64,000 nucleotides of DNA, taken from assembly GCA_009731425.1 (NCBI GenBank), contig AP018794.1:310001-374000 (forward strand), in the 5' to 3' direction. This document shows positions 53,249 to 62,671 of this stretch, piece by piece. This DNA is from Lachnospiraceae bacterium KM106-2. Lineage in GTDB: Bacteria; Bacillota; Clostridia; Lachnospirales; Lachnospiraceae. Every line of letters starts with the position of its first letter. The first letter of the stretch is position 1. The notes under the pieces were generated by a model. That model did not search any database. It saw only the letters and a list, made by a program, of their open reading frames with translations, and was not told where the DNA came from. A program made the position numbers and the translations under genes.

Positions 53249-54742
53249 CTAATTTGCGTATTGTTCTAATTCATTTGATGAGTTTCTTACTTGCTCTAAG
53301 AGTTCGGTTACCTGGATTGCCTGAGTCAGATTCTGAGCACTTAAGCTAGTTGCCTCTTCGGTGTTAGCAGTGATCTGCTGACTAGTTGCAGATAATTGGC
53401 TGATCGAGTCATTGATCTGATTATTTGATGTAACAAGACCATTTACCAGATAATCAACATCTTGGATATCTCTAGATAAGATATTAATATTTTCAGAAAC
53501 CACAGAGAAGTTTTCGCCTACTTGATTGATCAGTACATTCTGCTCAGTTACATTTTCAATCGATTCATTAACGACATTTGTTGCATTGATCGCATTTTTA
53601 TAAAGGCCTTCGATAATGTTTGAAATGTCTTCTGTTGATTTACGAGTTTCCTCAGCTAATTGTCGAATCTGTTCTGCAACTACTGCGAATCCACGTCCAG
53701 CTTCACCTGCACGAGCACTTTCAATGGAAGCATTTAATGCAAGAAGATTCGTTTCACTTGAAATATTAAAAATAACACCTGCGATATCTAATACTTTTTT
53801 TGTCTCCTCTTGGAGAAGGTTCATAACAGAAACAACGTTATGGTTTGTTTTAGAAATATTCTCTGATTTACTGATCAATTCTTTTACCATATTAAAACTA
53901 TTATCTAAGGTTTCTTTCGACTGTTCCGCTACTACAACTATATTATTCGTATGCTTTGCGGTATTTGTCATAGCATCTTGGATATTTTTCGTCATTAAGG
54001 TCTGGTTTTGAATGTTATCAGAGGTATTGACAATACCAGATGAGATTTCTTCCATTGCACGAGATACTACAGTGGAAGATTCTTGTAAAGAATGAACTAA
54101 TTCATCCGCTTCCACAGATTGCTCATTAATGGTAGCAGCGATGGACAATACTTTCTCTAATAATTGAGATTGTTCTTCTTTTTCATGTAGTAAACGGGAT
54201 TCCATATCTTTGTTAAATCGATCAGCCAGTTTTGTAACATAAAATGCTGCAAAACTAACTAAGATAGACATGATGCACATTACTTGGTATTCGGTAATCG
54301 GGAATTCAAGATTTGCGCTATTACTTCGAATAATAAAACTAATTAGATTACTTATGATCACGATGATCATAAGTCGCTTAGTGTATTCAACATTAAAATA
54401 AGTAATGGCAACTACAAGCAGCGGATAGACGTAAGTACTATTAGCTGGTGATGGACCAGTCAACAACAAGGTAATATACACGACTAAATAACTTGTAATC
54501 GCTACATGTTTATACATTTCGCTATCTTTTAATTTTACATATCCTCCCCAGCAAATTAAAAGACAAGAAATTGAAAGACCGAGATAGATCAGGCCAGTTG
54601 GATCACTAAAGTTTCGCTCACTTTCTTTCATTAAGAAACTTAGTGTAAGAATACTCATTACAATGAGAGACATTCTGCGTAACATAGCGTTATTCATACG
54701 TAACTTTTTTTCGTTAGTAATGATTAAGTTTTCATTATTCAT
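53249..54742 (-). CDS. Methyl-accepting chemotaxis protein with multi-helix membrane domain
   Basis: A 497-residue chemoreceptor without a large extracellular sensor: about six membrane helices (residues 20-180), then a coiled-coil signalling domain with the tip [43 protein letters not shown] (in part). It probably senses membrane state, redox or a ligand within the membrane. The frame is open to 54835, but ATG 54742 has AAGGAAGGG upstream and gives a sensible N-terminus (MNNENLI). A promoter-like TTGTCT-17-TAGAAT lies before it. Confidence 0.9.
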   Translation of the reverse strand: MNNENLIITNEKKLRMNNAMLRRMSLIVMSILTLSFLMKESERNFSDPTGLIYLGLSISCLLICWGGYVKLKDSEMYKHVAITSYLVVYITLLLTGPSPANSTYVYPLLVVAITYFNVEYTKRLMIIVIISNLISFIIRSNSANLEFPITEYQVMCIMSILVSFAAFYVTKLADRFNKDMESRLLHEKEEQSQLLEKVLSIAATINEQSVEADELVHSLQESSTVVSRAMEEISSGIVNTSDNIQNQTLMTKNIQDAMTNTAKHTNNIVVVAEQSKETLDNSFNMVKELISKSENISKTNHNVVSVMNLLQEETKKVLDIAGVIFNISSETNLLALNASIESARAGEAGRGFAVVAEQIRQLAEETRKSTEDISNIIEGLYKNAINATNVVNESIENVTEQNVLINQVGENFSVVSENINILSRDIQDVDYLVNGLVTSNNQINDSISQLSATSQQITANTEEATSLSAQNLTQAIQVTELLEQVRNSSNELEQYAN

Positions 54743-54824
54743 AATACAATATTTCCCTTCCTTATTAATAATTATACAACTTAATTCTACAGGATTCGTC
54801 ATAATAAGACAAGAAGTATTATGA

Positions 54825-54866
54825 AAAAATGCCATAATCTATAAAAATCTACAGATTATGGCATTT
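54825..54866 (-). terminator. Leftward terminator after the symporter gene
   Basis: Read on the minus strand, AAATGCCATAATCT pairs with AGATTATGGCATTT and runs into six T. Confidence 0.9.
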
Positions 54867-54869
54867 GTA

Positions 54870-56048
54870 TTAATTATCAATTTGGTCGACCAGTAAGGCG
54901 ATCGCCTGGTCTCCGGTTACGTTGCAGGCAGTGCCAAAACTATCTTGGGAAAAGTGAAGAGAGATGATCAACTGTTTCATTGGTTCAGTAAAACCAAGAA
55001 GAGAAGAGATCAAACCAAGGGCTGCCATAACACCGCCACCGGGAACTCCTGGGGCTGCGACCATGGTAACACCAAGCATAAAGATAAATGGTGTAAACAT
55101 CGCTAGGGTAGGTTCCATTCCATTGGCGATCATGATTCCCATGGAACCAATTACAAGACAGATGGTATCCCCTGCTAGATGGATCGTTGCGCCAAGTGGA
55201 ATGACAAAGTCTGCAATATCACTTTTAATCCCATTCTTTTTCGCACAATCTAAATTAACCGGAATCGTAGAAGCACTGGATTGGGTACCTAATGCTGTAA
55301 AGTATGCAGGCACGAGATTCTTTAACTTGCAGAAAGCATTTTCTTTGCGGAAAATTGATGCGATCGCAAACTGTACGAGAATATAGATCCATTGGAATAT
55401 TAATATGAAAAGGAACAATTTAAAAAAAACTTTTACAGTAGAAAGTAATTTCCCGCTTGCTGCAATTTCACAAAATAGACCTGCGATATGTACTGGGATC
55501 AGAGGGATAATAACTTTATTCAAAACCTTATAAATGATCTGTTGAAGGTCACGTAAGCAGTTTAATAAATTTTGTTGATTTGTATTTGCCATGCCAAGTC
55601 CAAGAACAAAAGCAAGGATGAGTGCTGTCATAACACCGAAGACAGGATCCACTGTAATTGTAAATAATGCTTCAAAGGTTGCGCTTTCAATTGTTTTCTT
55701 TGCGATAGGCTTTATTAAGGATGGGAGAAGAGAACTTCCTAATAAGTAGGAGAGAAATCCGGCTCCTACGGTTGATAAATAGGCAATGAGTAAGGTGATA
55801 CCAAAGAGTTTATTTGCCTTTTTACCAAGTTCAGCTAATCCAACTGACACAAAGGAAAGGATCAACAATGGTATCATGAAATTTAAAAAGGTACTAAATA
55901 AGCTGGTAAAGGTAGTGAAGGAACGAACGATCGTAATGAATACGATATTTTGTTCACTATGGAAAAGAGAACCGGTAGATCCAATTAAAATACCTGCCAG
56001 AATTCCCAGTATAAGCCGTGGTAAAAGTCCTAAATTAATTTTTTTCAT
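54870..56048 (-). CDS. Dicarboxylate/amino acid:cation symporter (DAACS family)
   Basis: A 392-residue membrane carrier of the GltP/SstT/DctA superfamily with about eight helices and two re-entrant loops. The first serine-rich loop is ALGTQSSASTIPVNLDCAKKNG (in part), the second is VTMVAAPGVPGGGVMAALGLISS (in part), and the conserved NVTGD-type binding segment is TACNVTGDQAIALLVDQ. Likely substrates are Glu/Asp, Ser/Thr or C4-dicarboxylates with Na+ or H+. The frame is open to 56150, but ATG 56048 has GAGGAGGAC just upstream. Single gene with its own terminator. Confidence 0.92.
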   Translation of the reverse strand: MKKINLGLLPRLILGILAGILIGSTGSLFHSEQNIVFITIVRSFTTFTSLFSTFLNFMIPLLILSFVSVGLAELGKKANKLFGITLLIAYLSTVGAGFLSYLLGSSLLPSLIKPIAKKTIESATFEALFTITVDPVFGVMTALILAFVLGLGMANTNQQNLLNCLRDLQQIIYKVLNKVIIPLIPVHIAGLFCEIAASGKLLSTVKVFFKLFLFILIFQWIYILVQFAIASIFRKENAFCKLKNLVPAYFTALGTQSSASTIPVNLDCAKKNGIKSDIADFVIPLGATIHLAGDTICLVIGSMGIMIANGMEPTLAMFTPFIFMLGVTMVAAPGVPGGGVMAALGLISSLLGFTEPMKQLIISLHFSQDSFGTACNVTGDQAIALLVDQIDN

Positions 56049-56211
56049 CTTATGTCCTCCTCGAATGTATTGTCTGTACGTACATAAGTTTTTGTACGAG
56101 AGACATATCGACATTATATACAAATTAATGACAAGATGCAAGTAAAACATAAATGAAACTTAAGTTTTTCTTTTCCTTATGGTAAAATAGAAGATAAGTG
56201 AGGTAGGAAAG

Positions 56212-56889
56212 ATGACCATAAATAATATCAAAATTCATATTGTTCGTAAGAAAATTAAAAATATGTATCTTACCGTCCATCGTGAAGATGGCTCGGTTGA
56301 AGTGAAGGCACCACTAGGAATTTCTGAGGAGCAGATCGAACGATTTGTACGTTCTAAGATGGATTGGATCATGAAACACCAAGAAAAGTTCAAGAATCTG
56401 GAGATAGTCAGTACACTTCAATTTGAAGACGGAGCGAAGATTCCATTTCTGGGAAGTTGGTATCCCTTAAAAATTGCAGACCACCGATGGAAAGATGCTG
56501 TAAGATTGGAAGATGATATTTTATATGTCTATATGAAGGACGGTTATCGGAAAGAGTATTGTCAGGCGATTGTAGAGATGTGGTATCGAGAACAGTTATT
56601 TGCAGTGATGCCAGCTTTATTTGCAAAGTGGGAACAGATCATGGGGGTTCATGCAAAAGAAGTACGAGTTCGAAAGATGAAGACAAGATGGGGAACTTGC
56701 AATGTAAGAGATCATAGAATCTGGATGAGCTTGGAGTTAGCCAAGAAGCCTATTGATTGTATCGAATATATTGTGGTTCACGAGTTGGCCCATTTAATTG
56801 AGCCTTCTCATAACAAAGTCTTTCATGGACTCATGGATCGCTATATGCCAGATTGGAAATTAAGAAAACAGAAATTAAATGAAGTATAA
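56212..56889 (+). CDS. YgjP-like (DUF45/M48-type) metallopeptidase
   Basis: A 225-residue cytosolic protein of the YgjP/WSS1-SprT-like group. The N-terminal beta region has IVRKKIKNMYLTVHREDGSVEVKAP (in part). The zinc motif is VVHELAHLIEPSHNKVFH (HExxH plus a downstream His), preceded by MKTRWGTCN, which is diagnostic for YgjP. Substrate unknown; relatives have been linked to DNA-protein crosslink repair only by fold. Ribosome site GAGGTAGG. An extended -10 TGG-TAAAAT precedes it at 56181-56189. Confidence 0.9.
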   Translation: MTINNIKIHIVRKKIKNMYLTVHREDGSVEVKAPLGISEEQIERFVRSKMDWIMKHQEKFKNLEIVSTLQFEDGAKIPFLGSWYPLKIADHRWKDAVRLEDDILYVYMKDGYRKEYCQAIVEMWYREQLFAVMPALFAKWEQIMGVHAKEVRVRKMKTRWGTCNVRDHRIWMSLELAKKPIDCIEYIVVHELAHLIEPSHNKVFHGLMDRYMPDWKLRKQKLNEV

Positions 56890-56898
56890 ATAATATAG

Positions 56899-56937
56899 AA
56901 AAGAAGCAGATTCCAAAAAGAGATCTGCTTCTTTTGT
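56899..56937. terminator. Bidirectional terminator
   Basis: AAAAGAAGCAGAT pairs with ATCTGCTTCTTTT across an 11-base loop between convergent genes. Confidence 0.85.
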
Positions 56938-56949
56938 TGTTTCAATCAT

Positions 56950-57846
56950 TTAGAATAATAAATTGATTAGTCCAAGAATGAAACCGATCAGTGCACCTAG
57001 ATTTACGATGGCATTTAATTCTTTCTTCATAACAGAAAGAACAAGTGCCTCTAATTCTAGAACATCCATGTCATCGATCTTTTTCTCAACGATGGCTGCA
57101 ATATCTAATTTGTTTAAGATAGATTCTAGCTTAGTTGACACAAAAGAATCATAAATTTTAAGTACGATGTCATTGATGGAGATAGAGGTTGCAGTTACCT
57201 TTTTGGTAATATCACCAACTGATTGTGCCATGAAGGCATCACATTCACTTGAAACACCTGGTTCGATCATTTCTTGCCCATGTTCTTCGATATAAGTATT
57301 TACAGCAGAAGCAATCGGATCAAGGATGGAATTTAATAATGAATCATTTACCATCATAGCAAGTAAAGTGCCTTTTACTTTATCGGAAATTGCTTCAACT
57401 ACTTGTTTTGCAATAATATCACCGACATTCATTTCAGTTACTTTATTTGTGATCTTATCCGTGATCGTTTCTTTCATTGTAGATAGGCTTGTCTCATATT
57501 GAGATTCGCTGATGAATTCAATCGTTAATTCTTTTAAAGAAGTATCATTATTCTCTAAATCGATAACGGTTTGATGGATCTGATCTTTTAAGGATTCACG
57601 GATATCATTAGAAGAAAGGTGTTCTACAAGGCTTTCTGTTGTTAGTAGATTGGTACCAACAGCAGATCCGATCGCTTTCGCAAGACGTCCTTTCCCTTTT
57701 GGGATGATCCCAGGAGTATATGGTAGTTTATGTTTTCCGATATATACTGGTTTTAAAGGGCGGAACATCATCTTAACAGCAATATAGTTGGTACAGTAAC
57801 CAATCGCAGCACCTAGGATGGGTCCAGCCAGAATTGATAAATTCAT
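56950..57846 (-). CDS. DUF445 family membrane protein
   Basis: A 298-residue protein with one helix at each end (about 3-22 and 278-297) and a long helical middle containing repeated amphipathic blocks. The N-terminus AAIGYCTNYIAVKMMFRPLKPVYIGKHKLPYTPGIIPKGKGRLA (in part) is the DUF445 signature, shared with the B. subtilis spore-coat-associated YheB group. Function is unknown; a role in envelope or spore-surface organisation is a guess from relatives. Ribosome site AAGGAGAT. Single gene. Confidence 0.9.
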   Translation of the reverse strand: MNLSILAGPILGAAIGYCTNYIAVKMMFRPLKPVYIGKHKLPYTPGIIPKGKGRLAKAIGSAVGTNLLTTESLVEHLSSNDIRESLKDQIHQTVIDLENNDTSLKELTIEFISESQYETSLSTMKETITDKITNKVTEMNVGDIIAKQVVEAISDKVKGTLLAMMVNDSLLNSILDPIASAVNTYIEEHGQEMIEPGVSSECDAFMAQSVGDITKKVTATSISINDIVLKIYDSFVSTKLESILNKLDIAAIVEKKIDDMDVLELEALVLSVMKKELNAIVNLGALIGFILGLINLLF

Positions 57847-57976
57847 GATAAAATCTCCTTTCGGTAACTAGTTCTTTGTTATCATACATAATTCTAAGAA
57901 AAACTTCAAGTTATTCAAAAGAATTCAACTTGACTTTTTTCTATGCAAATAATAACCTTTTACTTGGAGGTAAGGT

Positions 57977-60061
57977 ATGAAGAAAAGATGGATTATTTTA
58001 ATTATTGTATTATTACTTATTTTGAGCGGCGGAACCTTTTTCTATTTCAAGTGGCACGAAAATAAGAATATCAAAAAGCCTGATGAATTGCTGCAGACTT
58101 ACATGAAACATATTGAGAAGCAAGATTACAGCAGTATGTATGACATGTTAGATCAGTCGAGCAAGCTTAATTATACAAAAGAGAAATTTATAACAAGAAA
58201 TCAAAAGATTTATGAAGGAATCGGTGCGACAACCGTTAAGATTAGAATTGACAGTACACAAGATGTCAGTGATGGTTCGAAAGTAGTAGCTTATCATACG
58301 ACATTGACGACATATGCCGGCGAGATGAATTTTGATAATGAAGCCACATTTGTAAAGGAAGACAAAGAATATCGTCTTGAGTGGGATGATAACTTAATCT
58401 ATCCGAAGTTAGGAAAGAACGATAAGATTAGAATCACAAATGTTGAGGCAAAACGAGGAAGCATCTATGACTGTAATGGTGTTATGTTAGCAGGAGAGGG
58501 AATCGCATCTAGTGTAGGACTTGTGCCGGGCAATATGAGTAAAGATCCTTCTCTTGATATTGAGCAATTAGCAAAGTTATTAAATGTATCAAAAGAGAGT
58601 ATAGAGAAGAAATTAAGCGCTTCTTGGGTAAAGAAGGATTCTTTTGTTCCGATCAAAACAATTCCGAAATTAGAGGGAAGTGAATTGACTGTCGATAAAA
58701 TTTCGGATGAGACGAAGGAGAAGAAGAAACTTCAAGATGGATTATTGACGATCAAAGGTTTAAAAATTATTGATGTTAAGACAAGAGTTTATCCATTTGC
58801 GGAGAAAATGGCTCATTTAATTGGGTATGTGCAAAACATTACAAAAGAAGAGTTAGACAAGGATAAAGAACATATTTATGACAGCAATAGTCAGATTGGT
58901 AAAGTTGGGTTAGAGAGTTTATATGAAGATCGTCTTCGTGGGACAAGAGGTGTTGAGATTGATCTAGTCAATTCCGATGGTACAACGAAAGAAGTATTGG
59001 CAGCAGTGCTGGCTGAAGATGGAGCGGATATTCATCTTACGATCGATAGCGACATTCAGTCCAAAGTATATGCACAGTATAAGAAAGATAAGAGTGCAAC
59101 TGTTGTAATGAATCCGAAGACAGGAGCTATCTTAGCATTAGTAAGTACTCCTTCTTATGATGATAATGAATTTATTCGAGGAATCAGTTCGGAATCTTGG
59201 AAGAAGCTTAGTGAAGATGAGGATAAGCCAATGTACAATCGTTTTCGAGCGACTTTCGTACCAGGTTCGTCGATCAAACCGATCATTGGTGCTATCGGTC
59301 TTACTACTAGTAAATTCTCAGCAACGGAGAGTTTCGGAAAGAGTGCGAAAAGCTGGACTAAGGACAAGAGCTGGGGTGGATACAAGGTTACGACACTTCA
59401 TACGTATGATAATATGATCTTAAAGAATGCTCTAATTTATTCGGATAATATTTATTTTGCGAAAGCTGCATTAAAGATTGGTTCGTCTTCATTTATGAAG
59501 GAACTTGAGAAGATTGGTTTTAAGGAATCTTATCCGTTTGATATTAAGTTGACGGCTTCTACGTATGCGTCAGGTGACAACAAGATCAAGTCTTCGATTC
59601 AGCTAGCTGATAGTGGTTACGGTCAGGGTCAAATGCTTGTGAATCCGGTTCATATGGCTTCGATCTACAGTGCTTTTGTGAATGAGGGCAGCATGATCAC
59701 TCCTTTTATCGAGGCGAAGTCGGAGTCTTCTTTTTACAAGGAAAATGTGTTTTCGAAGGATGCTGTAAATGAGATCGTGAGGGATTTGATCCAGGTTATT
59801 GAGGACAAGCATGGTACTGCCCACAGTGGTAAGTTAAAGGGTGTTACGCTTGCGGCCAAGACTGGTACGTCGGAGATCAAAGCCAGCAAGGGCGACAAGA
59901 ATGGTACGGAGCTTGGCTGGTATGCTGTTTTTACGCCAAAGGCGGATGTTAAGGATTCTCTTCTTATGGTTTCCATGGTTGAGGATGTGAAGGACCGCGG
60001 TGGTTCTGCCTATGTTGTAGGGAAGGCTAAGAAGATTTTAGAGAAGGTTGGAGTGAAGTAA
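57977..60061 (+). CDS. Class B penicillin-binding protein, MecA-like (transpeptidase)
   Basis: A 694-residue membrane-anchored peptidoglycan transpeptidase: signal anchor (about 4-23), an NTF2-like MecA_N domain (about 35-135), a dimerisation domain (about 150-320; NVEAKRGSIYDCNGVMLA) and the transpeptidase domain (about 355-690). Active-site motifs are SSIK in VPGSSIKPIIGA, SDN in IYSDNIYFAKAA, and KTG in AAKTGTSEIKA. MecA-like PBPs can have low beta-lactam affinity, but this is not evident from sequence alone. Ribosome site TTGGAGGTAAGG. The last third uses G-rich codons (AAG, GAG, ACG) unlike the start of the gene. A terminator follows inside a large palindrome. Confidence 0.95.
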   Translation: MKKRWIILIIVLLLILSGGTFFYFKWHENKNIKKPDELLQTYMKHIEKQDYSSMYDMLDQSSKLNYTKEKFITRNQKIYEGIGATTVKIRIDSTQDVSDGSKVVAYHTTLTTYAGEMNFDNEATFVKEDKEYRLEWDDNLIYPKLGKNDKIRITNVEAKRGSIYDCNGVMLAGEGIASSVGLVPGNMSKDPSLDIEQLAKLLNVSKESIEKKLSASWVKKDSFVPIKTIPKLEGSELTVDKISDETKEKKKLQDGLLTIKGLKIIDVKTRVYPFAEKMAHLIGYVQNITKEELDKDKEHIYDSNSQIGKVGLESLYEDRLRGTRGVEIDLVNSDGTTKEVLAAVLAEDGADIHLTIDSDIQSKVYAQYKKDKSATVVMNPKTGAILALVSTPSYDDNEFIRGISSESWKKLSEDEDKPMYNRFRATFVPGSSIKPIIGAIGLTTSKFSATESFGKSAKSWTKDKSWGGYKVTTLHTYDNMILKNALIYSDNIYFAKAALKIGSSSFMKELEKIGFKESYPFDIKLTASTYASGDNKIKSSIQLADSGYGQGQMLVNPVHMASIYSAFVNEGSMITPFIEAKSESSFYKENVFSKDAVNEIVRDLIQVIEDKHGTAHSGKLKGVTLAAKTGTSEIKASKGDKNGTELGWYAVFTPKADVKDSLLMVSMVEDVKDRGGSAYVVGKAKKILEKVGVK

Positions 60062-60113
60062 GCTGGGGGTATGAGAGTGGCTCTGAGAGTGGCTCTGCGG
60101 GTCGGGGCTGTGA

Positions 60114-60325
60114 GCCTCCCAGGGGCGGACGAATTGAATTGTCTTTTTAAGTGCCTCGTTGCGTGATACGCTGTTAGGCCGGCTGCCTTGCGTCAGCCTG
60201 ATTCATAAATTTAAAACAGGATTAGTAAACGATTGTTTACTATCCTGTTTTTTCATTTATGGGCCTAACTTCGTATCGCGCAAATGTCACTTAAAAAGAA
60301 AATTAAATTCGTCCTAGGGGGAGGC
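60114..60325. repeat. 212-bp imperfect palindrome (possible MITE)
   Basis: The arms, 60114-60180 and 60261-60325, are imperfect reverse complements over about 65 bases. They share GCCTCCC, GGACGAATT, TCTTTTTAAGTG, GATACG and GTTAGGCC blocks. The left arm carries an extra small hairpin (GGCTG..CAGCC), and the centre is an intrinsic terminator. It has no gene. It may be a miniature transposon or a giant structured terminator of the PBP gene. Confidence 0.7.
60213..60253 (+). terminator. Terminator of the PBP gene
   Basis: AAAACAGGATTAGTAAAC pairs with GTTTACTATCCTGTTTT (one mismatch), loop GATT, then a T-run. It lies at the tip of the larger palindrome. Confidence 0.9.
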
Positions 60326-60510
60326 AATTTACGGTGTTGGCGGGAGCTACTTTTTAGGGGATGGTGTGGTCACCTTCTCTAAGATGAGGGGGAAATGATA
60401 GGGGAAGAAGGGGATTTCTTCGAAATCCGCCGCAGCTGTTAGGGGATACAGCTGTGGCAGTAGTTGTGGTTGGTGGTAGGTTATTGGGAGGTAAGGGAAT
60501 CAGTGGTTTA
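60326..60510 (+). other. G-rich non-coding stretch before the minisatellite
   Basis: No gene is seen. It contains two hairpins, GGATTTC-TTC-GAAATCC (around 60400-60428) and CCGCAGCTGT..ACAGCTGTGG (60429-60457), and then a degenerate copy of the GGTGGTTTAGG end of the 83-bp repeat unit. Confidence 0.5.
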
Positions 60511-61093
60511 GGACGGACGCAGGCGATCTTGCTACGCGCGCTCGCAGCTGGGAGGGAAGTTTGTTTGTGGGGGAGAAGGAGATAGGTGATTTAGGACGGA
60601 CGCAGGCGATCTTGCTGTGCGCGCTCGCGGCTGGGGTGGGAAGTTTGTTTGTGGTGGGGAAGGAGATAGGTGATTTAGGACGGACGCAGGCGATCTTGCT
60701 ACGCGCGCCGCGGCTGGGGTGAGAAGTTTGTTTGTGGGGGAGAAGGAGATAGGTGATTTAGGACGGACGCAGGCGATCTTGCTACGCGCGCTCGCGGCTG
60801 GGGTGAGAAGTTTGTTTGTGAGGGGGAAGGAGATAGGTGATTTAGGACGGACGCAGGCGATCTTGCTGTGCGCGCTCGCGGCTGGGGTGGGAAGTTTGTT
60901 TGTGGTGGGAAGGAGATAGGTGGTTTAGGACGGACGCAGGCGATCTTGCTACGCGCGCTCGCAGCTGGGAGGGAAGTTTGTTTGTGGGGGGGAAGGAGAT
61001 AGGTGATTCAGGACGGACGCAGGCGATCTTGCTGTGCGCGCTCGCAGCTGGGGTGAGAAGTTTGTTTGTGGTGGGAAGGGGATAGGTGGTTAA
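60511..61093 (+). repeat. Minisatellite: seven tandem 83-84 bp GC-rich units
   Basis: Units start with GGACGGACGCAGGCGATCTT at 60511, 60594, 60678, 60761, 60845, 60928 and 61011. Each ends in a GAAGTTTGTTTGTGG...GGAGATAGGTGATTTA segment. Two sub-types (GCTACGCGCG and GCTGTGCGCG) are interspersed. The period of 83 in most copies breaks any reading frame. GC content is far above the neighbouring genes. It lies between the PBP and helicase genes and has no unique spacers, so it is not CRISPR. Confidence 0.92.
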
Positions 61094-61172
61094 GTTTTTT
61101 CTTTTTATCTTTGCTTTCTTTTTCTCTATGGTTATAATAGTAATACGAAATAAGTACGAAAGGAACTCTAGT

Positions 61173-62618
61173 ATGGATATGAATAGATTTACGGAGTTTG
61201 GTTTAAGTGAGGATATTATTGAGGCGTTATCGTTGTTGGGGTATTTGATGCCGACGGAGATTCAGGGGGCAGTGATTCCGAGGGCACTTTGTGGACAGGA
61301 TATTATCGGGAAATCGAAGACGGGTAGTGGGAAGACGGCGGCTTTTGCGATTCCGGTTTGTGAGGCGGTTGTGTGGGAGGATAATTTACCACAGGCGATT
61401 GTTTTGGAGCCGACGAGAGAGTTAGCTTATCAGGTTAAGGATGAGATTTTTAATATTGGTAGGATGAAACGGATCAATGTGCCAGTTGTTTTTGGGGGTT
61501 TTTCTTTTGAGAAGCAGGCGAATACTTTGAAGCAGAAATCTCATATTGTTGTTGGTACGCCGGGAAGGGTGTTGGAACATTGTCAGATGGGCACTTTGAA
61601 GTGTGAGCAAGTGAAGTATATTATAATTGATGAAGCGGATCTGATGCTGGATATGGGATTCATTGATGAGGTTAAGCAGATTTTTGCTTTTATGCCGGAA
61701 CGGAAAGTTACGCTGTTATTTTCGGCAACGATGAGTGATTCTCTTTATTCTTTGGCAGATGAGTTTATGAATAAGCCTTTAGAGATTAAATTAGAGAGTG
61801 ATACTGAGACGGTGGATCGGATTGTTCAGGAAGGGTATTTTGTGGAGGAAGAGGATAAATTCGATCTCTTTTTAAAGGTGTTATATAAAGAGAATCCGAA
61901 AAGCGGGATTATCTTCTGTGGAACAAGAGAAATGGCTGAGGTATTGTATTATAAGTTGAAGAAGGAGCAGATTATGTGTGGCGTGCTGCATGGTTTGATC
62001 GATCAGAGGCAGAGAATACGGACCATTGAAAAGTTCCGTTCGAAGGGATTCCGTTATTTGATCGCTACGGATGTAGCGGCTAGGGGAGTGGATTTTGAAA
62101 AGATTACTCATGTCTTTAATTATGATCTGCCAACTTCCAAAGAGACTTATGTTCATCGGATTGGAAGGACAGGACGAAATCAGTCTGATGGAAAGGCAAT
62201 TAGTCTGATCAAACAGGATGAGATTAAAATGTATCGGGCAATTGAGCAGTTTACACAGGCACCGATCAAGATCTGTTCTTCTCCAAAAGATGAGGAGACG
62301 AGTGAAAATAAGATTCATTTTGAGGAGACGCAGCATGTTAAGCAGAGACGACAAAAAAAGAAGGGTGATGTCTTTAAGAATCAGATCATGAAACTTTCGA
62401 TTGGTGGAGGACGTAAGTCTAAGCTGCGTGCCGGCGATGTGGTTGGAACGATTGCAGGAATTGATGGAATCAATGCAAATGAGGATATTGGAGTGATTGA
62501 GATCCGTGATAGTATGACTTATGTAGAGATACTGAATGGTAAAGGAAACCGAGTGTTAGAGGAACTGCCAAAGCGTACGATGAAAGGTAAGTATCGAAAA
62601 GTAAATCGGGTAAGATAG
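61173..62618 (+). CDS. dbpA: DEAD-box RNA helicase, DbpA/YxiN type
   Basis: A 481-residue ATP-dependent RNA helicase for 50S ribosome assembly. Motifs: SKTGSGKTAAF (Walker A), PTRELAYQV, GTPGRVLEH, the DEAD box in IIDEADLMLDMGF, SATMSD, and HRIGRTGRNQSDG. The C-terminal domain (about 405-481; KLSIGGGRKSKLRAGDVVGTIAGIDGI, in part) is the DbpA RNA-binding fold that recognises hairpin 92 of 23S rRNA. The frame is open from 61086, but ATG 61173 has AAAGGAACT upstream and yields the family start (MDMNRFTEFGLSEDI). The first third is rich in G-ending codons. It stands alone, just behind the minisatellite. Confidence 0.94.
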   Translation: MDMNRFTEFGLSEDIIEALSLLGYLMPTEIQGAVIPRALCGQDIIGKSKTGSGKTAAFAIPVCEAVVWEDNLPQAIVLEPTRELAYQVKDEIFNIGRMKRINVPVVFGGFSFEKQANTLKQKSHIVVGTPGRVLEHCQMGTLKCEQVKYIIIDEADLMLDMGFIDEVKQIFAFMPERKVTLLFSATMSDSLYSLADEFMNKPLEIKLESDTETVDRIVQEGYFVEEEDKFDLFLKVLYKENPKSGIIFCGTREMAEVLYYKLKKEQIMCGVLHGLIDQRQRIRTIEKFRSKGFRYLIATDVAARGVDFEKITHVFNYDLPTSKETYVHRIGRTGRNQSDGKAISLIKQDEIKMYRAIEQFTQAPIKICSSPKDEETSENKIHFEETQHVKQRRQKKKGDVFKNQIMKLSIGGGRKSKLRAGDVVGTIAGIDGINANEDIGVIEIRDSMTYVEILNGKGNRVLEELPKRTMKGKYRKVNRVR

Positions 62619-62620
62619 AT

Positions 62621-62656
62621 AAAGAAGGGAGGCCATATGGCTTCCCTTCTTTTTGT
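62621..62656. terminator. Terminator between convergent genes
   Basis: AAGAAGGGAGGCC-ATAT-GGCTTCCCTTCTT (one wobble pair) followed by five T on the plus side. Confidence 0.92.
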
Positions 62657-62671
62657 TTTGCATGTGTTTTA

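Noticed and set aside
60719..61085. Open frames within the tandem repeats encoding a repeated GDLGRTQAILLRALAAG peptide
   Set aside because: The 83-base period shifts the frame between units, no ribosome site precedes the frames, and they end arbitrarily. They are a by-product of the repeat.
60511..61093. CRISPR array
   Set aside because: The units are near-identical along their full length with no unique spacers, and no cas genes are present.
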